From: Lonicera japonica
Lineage: Eukaryota > Streptophyta > Magnoliopsida > Dipsacales > Caprifoliaceae
Direction: 5' to 3'
Length of the DNA: 64,000 nucleotides
Assembly: GCA_021464415.1 (NCBI GenBank)
Contig: CM038466.1
Coordinates: 686,438 to 750,437 of the forward strand
Below, piece after piece: positions 23,561 to 34,672 of the stretch; position 1 is the first letter of the stretch, and the number at the start of each line of letters is the position of its first letter. The notes under the pieces were generated by a model, which searched no databases, was not told where the DNA came from, and worked only from the letters and a program-made list of their open reading frames with translations. The translations under genes were made by a program, and so were the position numbers.

Positions 23561-24688
23561 TCAGACCATGTCCGTATTGGACACCATCACTGGCACATAA
23601 CTCTGAGTTGTCAATGGTCTAGAGCCACCACCTAAGCCATAACTCATCCTTGCTGCGTTTGCACCACCGGAACATATGCTTCTTGATTCCCTAACACCAT
23701 TATGTACAACTCTTTCATGTAATCTATACAAGCCCCCGCAATGACTTGCCTTCAAGACTACATCGTCGCCATGATACACGCTCATTACTCCACCTCGAGT
23801 AGAGTACCACATCCCAAGTGATTCTAATCTAGAGAGACTGATTAGATTCCACTTTATCTCCGGCACATGTATAACATTTATGATTGTTTGAACTGAGCCA
23901 TCAAACAAATCCAGGCGAACTTCACCAACTCCACGAACTAGCAATCTGGAGCCATCCCCTATGTAGACAAACCCGCTATAATCTTCATATGTGCTATACA
24001 ATGAACGATTGTTGCAAACATGTACAGCGGCACCGCAATCCAAGAACCATCCTCCCTGACCAGTAAGGCTTGCAGGCATCAGTAGGACATCTATAAGATC
24101 GACTTCTTTGTCATAAGAAGTCATCGCAACGGTTGCGGCTCCATCAGGGTTAGTAGCCGGTTTTTCCCTGATGTCATCCTTCTTTCTTGGGCAGTCCCTA
24201 GCACAATGGCCCGGTTGATCACATTTAAAGCAGTATCCTTTAAAGATAGTCTTCCGTCCTTTGCTATAACCTTTCTTTTCATTCGCTACAAACGCGCCTT
24301 CTTGAACGGTATTGATTCGATCCCTCTTTCTCATCATTTCTTCCGTAGACAGAGCTTGACACACCTCCGAGGTGGTGAAAGATGATATACTCATAAAGTT
24401 CGGAATTAGTGTCTTGTACGAATCTGGCAGAGTCCAAATTAGTTGCAAGGCTTTATCATGATCTTTCAATTCTTCATATACAGCTTCGAGTCTTAAGCAT
24501 TCCATATCATCCAAATCCTTCTTCTTTTGTTCCACCGTTGGTGGACCTTCTAGAGCATCATCCAAGTCCAGCACTACGAGATAGTCTTTCATACTCATCT
24601 GCCATAGGCTGAAATCCATGATTTCATCGAACTTCTCCATCCTATAAGATTTCTCCATTATAACACACACCTCTTTGAATACCACCAT
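23561..24688 (-). CDS. Copia gag with CCHC knuckle and partial protease
   Basis: This transposon frame encodes 375 residues. The copia gag N-terminal region is shortened: after the DUF4219/UBN2-like start (FSLWQMSMKDYL) it jumps at about residue 73 (EELKDHDKALQLIWTLPDSY), so the middle of gag is missing. A CX2CX4HX4C zinc knuckle, CFKCDQPGHCARDC, lies at about 152-165 and binds RNA in the family. Next comes a protease-like region with WFLDCGAAVHVC at about 216, where the usual catalytic D-S/T-G is D-C-G. The frame then runs to a gag-pre-integrase-like stretch (GGLYRLHERVV) and stops before integrase. The frame is fully open, unlike the copia relic at 15451. Whether it is expressed is unknown. 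Confidence 0.88.
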   Translation of the reverse strand: MVVFKEVCVIMEKSYRMEKFDEIMDFSLWQMSMKDYLVVLDLDDALEGPPTVEQKKKDLDDMECLRLEAVYEELKDHDKALQLIWTLPDSYKTLIPNFMSISSFTTSEVCQALSTEEMMRKRDRINTVQEGAFVANEKKGYSKGRKTIFKGYCFKCDQPGHCARDCPRKKDDIREKPATNPDGAATVAMTSYDKEVDLIDVLLMPASLTGQGGWFLDCGAAVHVCNNRSLYSTYEDYSGFVYIGDGSRLLVRGVGEVRLDLFDGSVQTIINVIHVPEIKWNLISLSRLESLGMWYSTRGGVMSVYHGDDVVLKASHCGGLYRLHERVVHNGVRESRSICSGGANAARMSYGLGGGSRPLTTQSYVPVMVSNTDMV

Positions 24689-24699
24689 CTGATACCACT

Positions 24700-25357
24700 T
24701 GTTGTGATTATTAACAATAAATCACACCACGGATCGTAATTCAAATAGTGGATATTAATAACTAGAGATAATAAGGATGAGAAAAAAGCAAGAAGATAGA
24801 TAATGGAACACACAATATTCGACAAACGAATATTTCACTAATTCTTTAAAAACGATTACAAAATTTATCACAAGAATTATTGCACTTAAAGCTCTCACAG
24901 AAGAAGAAAATTAACAGCCCTTTAACCTCTCTCTCACAACAAGATGAACTCTCCCACAAATCCCACAGAAAGAAGAATATCTCCCATGCCCTAATCTATT
25001 GAATGATTCTATCTATATATAACAATATAATAGAGTCCATCCAATCTAGAATAAGGTAACAAAAATCCTACGTAAATAAGAAAACTATTAACAAGGTAAT
25101 AGAGACCAAAATAAACAAGGAAACCAAGTTTGATAAGGAAACATATTTCTCGCCCAGCTGCAAAACGACTTTTGCACTTTTTCCGCGTAACTGCAAAAGT
25201 GCTTTTGCACCTTTCCAGAATGCAATATTCTTGGTGCAAAAGTGCTTTTGCACTTTTTTAGAACCGCAAACCCTCTTTTGCACCCTTCGAGCGAATAATA
25301 TGATTTTCCATAAAACTCATCTTCTCTTGGGTTTGGAACCGAGCAAAAAATACAACA
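24700..25357 (-). repeat. 5' LTR of gag-only copia element
   Basis: This 658-bp LTR is the partner of 22752-23409. It is followed on the minus strand by the tRNA-Met primer binding site. Confidence 0.9.
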
Positions 25358-25362
25358 CTTTA

Positions 25363-27046
25363 TCTTTCATTTTATCTATAAATCATTAGATATAAACAAA
25401 TGCAAAAAAATAAAAAAAATTAAACAAAACACGAAGAATGTTTACTTGGTTAAACCGAGTGTCTTTCATCATACTCGAGACAAAGGAACTGAGTAAAGTA
25501 TAGGTTACTCGGTTCCTAGGAACCGAGTTAGGTTTTGGGTCATTTTTTCAATTATACTCGATTCCTAGGAACTGAATGACATGTGATTTATTCAGTTCTT
25601 TTAGGCTGAGTATAACGAATGTTCACTCGGTTCTTAGGAATTCGAAGTATACCTTCATCCATGGCAGAACTTTGTTTTGGCATGGCGTGTACATCGGCTA
25701 AATAAAGAAATCTTATTTACTCTTCCTAGCAAATAAGATTTAATAGTTTTTTGTCAACAGCATGTGGTAAAACCCTTTTTTAACCGGATAACGAAAAAGT
25801 TGAAAGAAAAAGATAAGGAACGATTAGGTTGGGAAAGAAGAAGTTAGAAGAAAAAGATTGGAGATGAGATTTGTAGTGTGTGGAGTAAAAAAAATTTCTC
25901 GAACTGTAGAGAGAGAGAGAGAGAAAGTGGAGTGGAGTGGAGTGAAGTGATATGTTTTTTAGATTAATATTAACTAATCTTAAAATTAAATGTAGAGTGT
26001 TATGAGTGTTAGGAAGAAAGAAAGTGTACTTATAGAGTGTTAGAGAGAGATGGGCTGTTAGATAGTGAAATGGTGTGTGTCAATAATAGCTCTCTATATT
26101 TATGACATTTTTTAATTAAGTTAATACAAAATTATTATTTTTTAAAAAAATTATTCACCAATTAAAATTATATTATAAATACATTTACTTTTTAATTTAG
26201 ATTACTGACCAAAATACATTTCCATTGCAATGTGATTTCCTAATATCCTTTCACAGTTTATTAAAAACTAGCCGGAAAAATATAGATGGTACCGGCCAAA
26301 AACCACTACATACGGCTTCATCTAAAGACCACCCTATTTAATCTCATTCTAATAGCTTTCATGTTCAAATTGGATACAATCGACAGATTCTTTTCTTCTC
26401 TCAATGGACTTAAGGTCTATTAAAACATTATTGGTTTTCCGCTTATACTACTTTAGCAGATCGATTGATTAATAGAGATGAATATACATTACAAGCATAC
26501 AACAAAGAAGCATAACTGGGATTTAATGGTGAGCACTGCTTATTTTAATCACAATCCTCTAATCGGTCAGAAAGTAAAACATTCAATGACATGTGCTTCG
26601 CAATTTTGTTTCTGGTCATGGATTCATACTTGAAAGTATAGTCTTGTTTAACGAGTGATTGAAGAACTTAATTTCAATTACAATGTTAAAATAATTTATA
26701 AATTCTTATACTTTGTCAACGTTACGATATGTTAGAAGTGAAGTTGATGATGCCCTCGATTTAATTATATTAGCCATTCTCATTAAGGTTCTTAAAAATA
26801 AATCAATGATATTCAATTTTTACTTATATTAATGATTTATGAGGAAGAGACATTCAAAAAATTTAAAAGATATTGAATCCAATATTAATTGAGTTGTTAA
26901 ATTAACTATCGACAAAAGGAGAATATTCGACCAAAAACCTTTGTTAGTTTGTTCTAGGATTTATATAAGTAAATGAGTGAAGAATAAGAGGAGTACAGTG
27001 CGAGAGGTAAATAAAACCCCAAAAGATAACTCAAAAGATTTAAGTA
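25363..27046. other. Intergenic stretch with ACCGAGT palindromes and GA repeat
   Basis: No gene is seen. From about 25440 to 25640 the motif CTCGGTTCCTAGGAA recurs. One instance is a perfect 22-bp palindrome at 25507-25528 (ACTCGGTTCCT and its reverse complement). A near-palindrome around CTTCCTAGCAAATAAG lies at 25707-25741. A (GA)n tract with GGAGT repeats lies at about 25908-25949. Confidence 0.5.
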
Positions 27047-27051
27047 AGCCA

Positions 27052-28930
27052 TGTAACACTCCCGCCTTAATTAGTATGATAACACCCGTAATTAAGACCT
27101 AGAGCTTCACTAACCTATGTTAAATTAGTTAAAGTCAAATGTAAATAATGAATAATAAATTTAAGTACATCACATAACCTGGAACAAGCAAACATGATAC
27201 TCATACTGTGGGCAATATATAAAACAGGAGTGTAACATACGTCTACACACATACATGTAATTCGAAAGACATACAAACTATGTCAACATGTATTGCAAAA
27301 TATACCACAATTTAGGCTAGCACTGACTTACCAGATACACACATATATAACAAAAATAAGTTAGTATCAGAGTCTTCTACTTCGTTCCCGACCCAATCAC
27401 TTCCTTAGTCTTATCTGACTCCGAGGTACCTAAATTTGTTAAACAAAACAGGTTGAGCTCACAACTCAGTGGGGGATATATAAGAAATATCATATTTAAA
27501 ACATACTAGCAGCTTAATAACAATTCAAACTACAATCATTGATTCAATTTATAAACTAATGCATGCATATGTATATGTAGGCTACCTCTAGTATGTCAAC
27601 GATTATACCATACTATCAAAAGAATACTGAGGCCGAACCGAATCATAATCATAAGAATGAGAATGGGCCCGACTACCCCATAGAATCATCCGAACATGAT
27701 AACAATATAACATTTTTTGACCTAATGGAGATAATCATCATATCATAATAGAATTGGACCACACGTCCATCAATATCATATCACAAAATTACAAGTACTT
27801 TGTCGTTGTCTAGATTTCGGGTTACACACCGCTGGCCCTAAACAGTCGACGCTTTGCTACCCTCCGAAGGTTTAAGGATTTTCAACTCAAGGGCACCAGG
27901 CCCCACTTATTTTCACCCAGCAAGCACCAATCAATACCAACTCCCTTCATCACGGGATCATAATATGATCCATCACGGGATCATATTACATCCCAGAGTG
28001 ATACAACAACATAATAAGCTTTTGGCATCATAGGTACAAGATATATGCCCACAAGATAGGCTATAAGAATAGTCCGAGCTTGCCAAAAGATCTCCAAGAA
28101 TACGATTGACACAATTCTAATGGACAATATGCATAACATGCTAACAAATGAACATTTGAAACAACTTATGCCATATAATTACAACAAATCTCTACACATG
28201 TCCCTTGATGTATATAATTCATCAATTAATCAATTTCACCAATATACAACATATATACATCCAAGGCATATATCTTGTATATCAAATAACACATGTATAT
28301 CAAGTATAAATGGCATATCTTGCTTCAAATCACATGCTCATGGCTTTATAAATCATAAAACACCATTATCTTCATCATGTAATAGTTCTTGAAACAAATA
28401 CCATTAAAACATGATGATTTACATGAAATTAAAAAATATTATCGGGTTTTAAAAATAATTAAACCCCTACCTCAACTCAACAAGCCAAAGAAAGGAAAAA
28501 AGATGAAAACCGAATTCCTATGTCACTGCAATCCTCATGTCACGTAAAACAATATCTCCTAAAGTTTAATCAAATTCTGGATAGTAAATATCGATGAAAT
28601 CTAGAGAGAGAGTATGGAGAAGCTTTTCCCTGTTTTCTAATATGAAAATGGTGGAAAATTAAAGAAAGAAGACACTGAAATCCATTAAGAACTGTGCCAC
28701 CGACGGACCAACAGGCGCATGTTAGGCCCACAATAGGCGCCTCTCTAACAGCGAGGCAAATCTAATCCAAGACCATCCTAAACAATTGCTTGTTTCACAC
28801 AACAGGGGCCTGTTACACCTACACTTGCAAAAATTGATCTGAAATGAACTAAAACCATTTAACAACCATTTTCATATTAAATACACTAAACCAAACATAA
28901 TTTTCATTAATACAAATACAGGACATTACA
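27052..28930 (-). mobile_element. Solo LTR, probably Ty3/gypsy (family B)
   Basis: The plus strand starts TGTAACACTCCCGCC and ends GGACATTACA. AGCCA flanks it on both sides (27047-27051 and 28931-28935), a perfect 5-bp duplication. Its 1879-bp length and lack of any interior indicate a solo LTR. Compared with 51960-54665, which starts TGTAATACCCCG and ends GGCGGGGGTGTTACA, this copy lies on the minus strand. The internal segment near 27810, with CGGGTTACACACCGCTGGCC, matches 43170. The gypsy assignment rests on LTR ends only. Confidence 0.85.
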
Positions 28931-28935
28931 AGCCA

Positions 28936-29177
28936 ACTATGAAAAAATTTCGGCCATAGTGATCATCAGCAATGGTGTTCTTCTCGTTTACTGAATCGTT
29001 TATGGTGAAATTACATATAAAAAAATAAGGTTTTAACTTTACCTTTTTTCGCTTTGCCCTTTTAAATTCTTTTTATTCATGGTGGATAAATTAATTAGTT
29101 TGGTGGATATTATGTTATTAAATTAATTACGAATAATTACTATAAATGATTAAGTCAATAATTTTATTTTATTTTTT
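28936..29177. other. Short AT-rich spacer between two LTRs
   Basis: No feature is recognised. Confidence 0.4.
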
Positions 29178-29711
29178 TGTAAATGAAACGGCCCTTCTTA
29201 ATTAACGTAATTAAATAATGCAATTAACACTAGTGGCATTACTAACTCGTCATAGACTTAGCATTGATGAGTTAAAATTCATTAAACAACCAAATAATTC
29301 ACAAAGCTAAATATACAAAGAGTTATCACAAAGTTCAACTATATAACTTTACAGCTAAGTACCACGTTACTTACAAAATAATAACAATACAAAATAGGCT
29401 ACCCGGAGGTTAGCCAAATTATATACACATGTACAACAAAAGCATAATGACATTATTAGAGGCTTTAATGTGTTCCAGACCTGACCTATTGCTGGTCAAC
29501 CTTATCTCTGTCGCCTGAAAGTTTTTCATTTAAAAAAAAATAGGATAAGCTAAATGCTTGGTAGGGGGAATAAGGTACATTTTAAAAAATCACTTATACA
29601 ATATAATTTTTTTCAATAGTTATACTAATCTTAACATAAAGCAAAGAATCACATCACAATATGCGATCCTAATAATATGCATGCTATGCATATGCAATAT
29701 CACATGGGTGC

Positions 29712-31385
29712 TGCTATGAAAATCCTGGCGAGACCCCCCCCCCCAGAATCCGTTCGGCACGTGGCTCGTTTCGAATTGGTTTTAGAGTCGCCAGTAAGTT
29801 TTTCGAAAAAACAGACAAAAGTGTATTTTTGTACTCTTTTGGGGTACAACGCAGTCTGTGCAATCATATTGGGTTCGGAAACTATGTTACGACGCGAAAA
29901 AGTGTTAGGCATTCACATCACCCTTTTAGCTTCTAAATGGACATGCATGCATTTATCTTTTATCATTTTCCTATTGTTTTGGCCCAAAAATTATATATAC
30001 AGGTTGCTAAATAGGATACAATAAGCCTACTATATTCGGCATTCAAAATTTCCTTGAAGGCAGATTACCCGTACGGGGAATGGGATTAATCGTTCGGGGA
30101 ATCAATGCACAATTCCAATTATCAAGCTTTAGCACAATTCAGGCAAAATCACAGCATGGAATAACTTTAGGCATGCTTTGACAGTTTATATAATTATATG
30201 CAGGATATGAATAATTAAATACACATACTCTTTATTTGCATGATATCTACATCGTATTAGAATTTAGATGATACCTTCGCGAATACATAACTTTGGCTCG
30301 TCGATTAGTCAGAATACAAAACACTATAAACGAGTTATGGAGTTTTTATTTGCGTACCTATTCTATTATAGTGTTTTCTCTCTCTACACTAAGCTTTTAC
30401 TAGTCTAGAAATGAAGATATAATAAAAATATAAGTTTTTTCCTCTTCTCTGCCTTTGTAGTGGGCGTTTTGCTCAATAATCGTCGAACCCCTCTGAGAAG
30501 TTGGCTTTGGCTTATATAGCACTTGGTTTAGCCTTCGGTGTCCGATTACCCTTATGGAGGACCAAATTTCCCGTATGGGTTATCCGATTAGCCATTTCGG
30601 TTGCCACATAACTCATTTCAGGTGCAAAATTAGATTTTATGTACGGTTAATCTATTTTTAACTGTTGGATTAAGATAATTTTTGGATATGTTATTCCCTA
30701 AGATATCATATACTTTTTGTAAAAAATTATGCTCGATTGGAGGTCGGGAAGGTCGATTACCCGTACGGTCAATTGGATTGCCCGTACGGTGGATTGATTG
30801 CCCGTATTGTCATACAGATTGACCGTACGTTCAATCAGGGATCCACCATTGGATCAAGCTAAATTTTGGATATGTTGTTCCCCAAGATGTCTTGTATCTT
30901 CTCTACAAATTTTAGGGCGGTCAGAGTTTGGTAAGACCTCAATTTGATTATTTGACTACACTTGATTGACATCATGAACTTACGGATTGACCGTACGGTC
31001 AATTAGGGATCCATCGTTGGATCAAGCTGCATTTTAGATATGTTATTGCCCAAGATGTATTGTAGCTTCTCGCCAAATATGGGGGTGATCGGAGTTCGGG
31101 AAGGCCTCTGTCTTACTGTTTGCCTACAAGTGGTCCAGAATATAATCTTGAAAAACAGTGATAATTGGGAATCAACAGTTTGCTTTTCAGCATTCAGAAT
31201 GTATTGACTCGGTGTGAGGCTCACCTGTATGGATCCATGATGGTCTTTATCTTGCATTGTCCAAATCTAATTGTTTCTCGCTTAAGCGAGCATCCCTTAA
31301 AATTCTGTATCGCCAAATCTAATTTTGCTTTATCAGAAAGCAAGTTACGTCTTGTCTAGAAGAGTCTCAAAATGGGGTGTCTAAA
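29712..31385 (-). repeat. 3' LTR of Tat/Ogre-like element
   Basis: This LTR of about 1674 bp is collinear with 41217-42943. On the minus strand it starts TTTAGACACCCCATTTTGAG (first bases mutated from TGTAGACACC) and ends GGATTTTCATA. A minus-strand TATA box, GCTATATAAGCC, lies near 30511-30520. About eight CCGTACGG-like motifs occur in it. Purine-rich GGAGGGGC lies just outside (31388-31400) and may be the polypurine tract. Confidence 0.85.
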
Positions 31386-31583
31386 GAAGCCCCTCCGCGT
31401 TTGTGCACTTAGAATGTGTGTACAACATTGAGAAAGACGAAAGTCTAGGTAAGATTCTCATTTTGCGACTTTTTGTTCATTGAACTGCTACTAAAACCCC
31501 TTGAATGCCGTTTGAGTGCTTTTGAAGGTCGATTTGTCCATAGTCCGATTGTGATACGGGTACATTTTGGTAGATATTAGTTT

Positions 31584-32180
31584 TGCCATTTTCGGAGACC
31601 GGTGTCTTGCCATTTTGAAAGACTGGTTGCCCTGCCATTTTGGGGGGCAGATTGGTTTGTCTTGCCTTTTCAGGAGACTGAGTGCTGGGTCTTACCTTTT
31701 TTAGGAGACTGATTTGATTGTCTTACCTTTTTGGCAGATTTAGTTGTTCATCTTGCCATTTCGGGAGACTTGTGGTTCATCTTGTTATTTCAAAAAACTT
31801 GGTTGTTCGTCTTGCATTTTCGAGAGACGGAATTGTTCCTCTTGCCTTTTCAGGAGACTTGATTTTTTGTCTTGCCATTTTGGGAGACTTGGTTGTTCGT
31901 CTTGTCTTTTTGGGAGACTCAGTTATTCGTTTTGCTATTTTGGGAGACCCATGATTTGTCTTGCCATTTCGGGAGACTGAATTGTTCGTCTTGCCTTTTC
32001 GGGAGACTTGCCTTTTCAAGAGACTTGGTTGTTCGTCTTGCCTTTTTGGGAGACGCAGTTGTTCATCTTGCCATTTCGGGAGACTCAATTATTCGTCTTG
32101 CCATTCTGAGAGACTTGGTTGTTCGTCTTGCCTTTTTGGAAAACTAAATTGTTTATCTTGCCCTTTTGGGAGACTACTGT
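31584..32180. repeat. 30-bp minisatellite, about 20 units
   Basis: The unit is roughly TTGCCATTTCGGGAGACTTG followed by GTTGTTCGTC, repeated about 20 times with substitutions. Because the unit is 30 bp, several frames stay open and spell a 10-residue repeat. I regard these frames as by-products. Confidence 0.9.
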
Positions 32181-32184
32181 TACC

Positions 32185-32830
32185 ATTTAGGTGAAAATTT
32201 ACCAAAATGCCTCTAAAAGACAAAGTCAGTACAAATAGATACCGCTTAGGTAGAAAATTACTTAAATGTCCCTGAAAGACAATATTAGTAAAAGTTAATG
32301 TCGTTTAGGCCAAAAGTTACTAAAATGCCCATAAAAAACTAATAGGAAATGATGCCGTTTAGGCTAAAAATTACTAAAATGCCCATGAAAAACAAAGTTA
32401 GTACATGATGACACCGTTTAGGCCAAAAATTACTAAAATGCCCCTGAAAAACAAAGTTAATATAAAATGATACCGTTTATACTAAAAATTACTAAAATAC
32501 CCCTAAAAGATAAAGTTATTACATGATGACACCGTTTAGGTTAAAAATTACTAAAATGCCCCTGAAAGGTAAAGTTAGTATAAGATGATGCCGTTTAAGC
32601 TAAAAATTACCAAAATGCCCCTAAAAGACAAAGTTAGTAGCAAATGATGCCATTTAGGCTAAAAAATTACTAAAATGTTCCGAAAATATAAAGTTAGTAC
32701 AAATGGCTACCTGTTTGGTAAAAGATTACTAAATTGCCCCTGAAAGACAATGTTAGTACAAATGTTTACTTATTAAATAAAAAATTACCAAAATGCCCCT
32801 GAAAGGTAATTGTTAGTACAAATGTATATA
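32185..32830. repeat. ~60-bp minisatellite, about 10-11 units
   Basis: Each unit carries CCGTTTAGGC, AAAAATTACTAAAATGCCCC and TGAAAAACAAAGTTAGTAC. Period is about 58-62 bp, with indels between copies. Confidence 0.9.
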
Positions 32831-32924
32831 TGATTTTACTTTTCTTTGGTACATGAACATATAAGTTATCTTTTAAAAGGCAGTTTTAGCTTATTCACTT
32901 AACAAATGCATGTTACTTGATTCT

Positions 32925-33290
32925 TACGACGATTTGTCATATGTCGCAGTGTGGCTAATTATCCCGGTACAGTGTTCAACTGGCACGACGGTTAGCAATT
33001 TAGCCCGGCGCAATGTCTGACCGCTCGGTAATTAGTAATTGAGCCTAGAGCAGTGTCTGACTAGCACAGTGGTCGGCGATTGAGCCCGGTGCAGCGTCTG
33101 GTTGGCTCGGTGATTGGCGATTGAACTAATAGGGTGTATGACTAGCACGGTGATTGGCGATTGGGCCAGTGCAACGTCTGACTGGCACGGTGATTGAAGA
33201 TTCAGCCTGACGCAGTGTCTGACTATCATGGTGATCGATGATGTGGTCTGGTGCGGTGTCTGAATGGCACGGTGCAGTATCAAAGTCAAG
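32925..33290. repeat. ~41-bp minisatellite, about 8 units
   Basis: The unit resembles TCTGACTGGCACGGTGATTG followed by GCGATTGAGCCCGGTGCAGTG. A stray partial copy lies at about 33507-33570. The gap 33290-33507 is unique sequence without a gene. Confidence 0.85.
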
Positions 33291-33619
33291 GGCTATATTT
33301 AGGCCTCCGTGACGCAATCTTTGTGATACTTTTTAAGAGTTTCAGTTGAAGGATTCCCTTCTTTGTCGCTTGAATCAACTATGATTGTGGCTACTACATT
33401 GCCTCTGGTGAACCGAGTCGCTGCTACTTGCAGGGATGTTGTCATCATAGTTGGTCACAGTGGCATGAGGAAAAGTACTAATTCTTTCGTATGCTGCATG
33501 TACGTCGTCTGACTGGCACAGTGATTAATGATTGGCTTGGTGCAGTGTCTGACTAGCACGTTGATTGGCACAGAATTTTGGCTTGGAAAAAATGTTAGAC
33601 GGGGTGTTGGAGCCCGATT

Positions 33620-34667
33620 GGGGTTCCATGACCTACAAAAGATGAATGAATAGAGCAATGGAGCATAGTCCAGTACTTTAGCATGCAAATAATGAATGGA
33701 TGGGGCGATAGATCCCGGTTTGATGTCTTGACATGCAAACGAATAATGAATGGAGCAATTCAACCCAGTTTAGTGTTTTAACATATAAACAATAAATGAA
33801 TGGGGTAATGGAGCCCCGCTTAATGTCTTGACACGCAAACGAAGAATGAATAAAGCAATTAAGTCCGATTTGGTGTTTTGACATACAAACAATGAATGAA
33901 CGGGGCAATCGAGCCCGGTCTGGTGTTTTGACATGCAAACGATGAATGAATGGGGCAATGGAGCCTAGTTTGGTGTTTTAATATGTAAACGAAGAATGGA
34001 TCAGTGCAGTTGAGCTCGGTTTGGTGTTTTGACATCCAAACAACGAATGAATGGGGCGATTGAGCCCTGTTCGGTGCTTTTACATGCAAATAAAGAATTA
34101 ATGAGGCGATTGAGTCCGGTTCGGTGCTTTGGCATGCAAATCAAAAGTGGATGGAGCAACTGAGCTTTGTTCGGTGCTTTTGCAAGCAAACAAAGTATGA
34201 ATGGGGCGATTGAGCTCATGTGGTGTTATGATACGTAAGATGATGAATGAATGGGGCAACGGAGCCCGGTGTAGTGTCTTGACATGCTATAATGAATGAA
34301 TATGGCGTCCCCCGGTGTAATGCTTTAGTATGCAATAATTGAATATATGTGGCGATTGAGCCTGGTGCAATGCTTTTGCATGCAATTGATGAATGATTGG
34401 GGAGATAAAGCCTGGTGCAATGATTTTGCATGTAATTGATGAATGAATGGGGCGTTAGATCTCGATGAAGTTCTTTGGTATGCAATGATTGAATATGTGG
34501 GGTGATTGAGCCCAGTGCAATGCTTTGGCATGCGATTGATGAGTGAGTGGGGCGATAAAGCCCATGTAGTACTTTTGGATGCAATTAATGAATGAATAAG
34601 GTAATAAAACCCAGTGCAATGCTTTTGTATGCAATTAATGAATGAATAGGGCAATAGAGCCCGCTGC
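33620..34667. repeat. 50-bp minisatellite, left part
   Basis: The unit includes GAATGAATGGGGCGATTGAG, CCCGGT and a TTTTGACATGCAAAC-like or TTTGGCATGCAATTGA-like end. Repeated starts at 33685, 33735 and 33785 give a period of 50 bp. The array is interrupted at 34668 by a solo LTR and continues at 36623. Confidence 0.9.
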
Positions 34668-34672
34668 AATGC

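Larger units (their letters stand above)
22752..25357 (-). mobile_element. Non-autonomous Ty1/copia element carrying only gag and a protease fragment
   Basis: Two 658-bp LTRs bound a 1290-bp interior. A perfect 5-bp duplication, CTTTA, flanks the whole (22747-22751 and 25358-25362). On the minus strand the primer binding site TGGTATCAGATGG lies two bases inside the right LTR (near 24697), fixing the orientation. The interior holds one open frame with gag, a CCHC knuckle and the start of protease. Integrase, reverse transcriptase and RNase H are absent. The LTRs are about 97 percent alike by eye, suggesting a fairly young insertion mobilised by proteins from elsewhere. Confidence 0.93.

Noticed and set aside
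33455..34669. Overlapping minus-strand frames encoding HSFIVCMSKHQTG-type repeat peptides
   Set aside because: They follow the 50-bp repeat, occur in several frames at once and carry no domain. They are by-products of the array.
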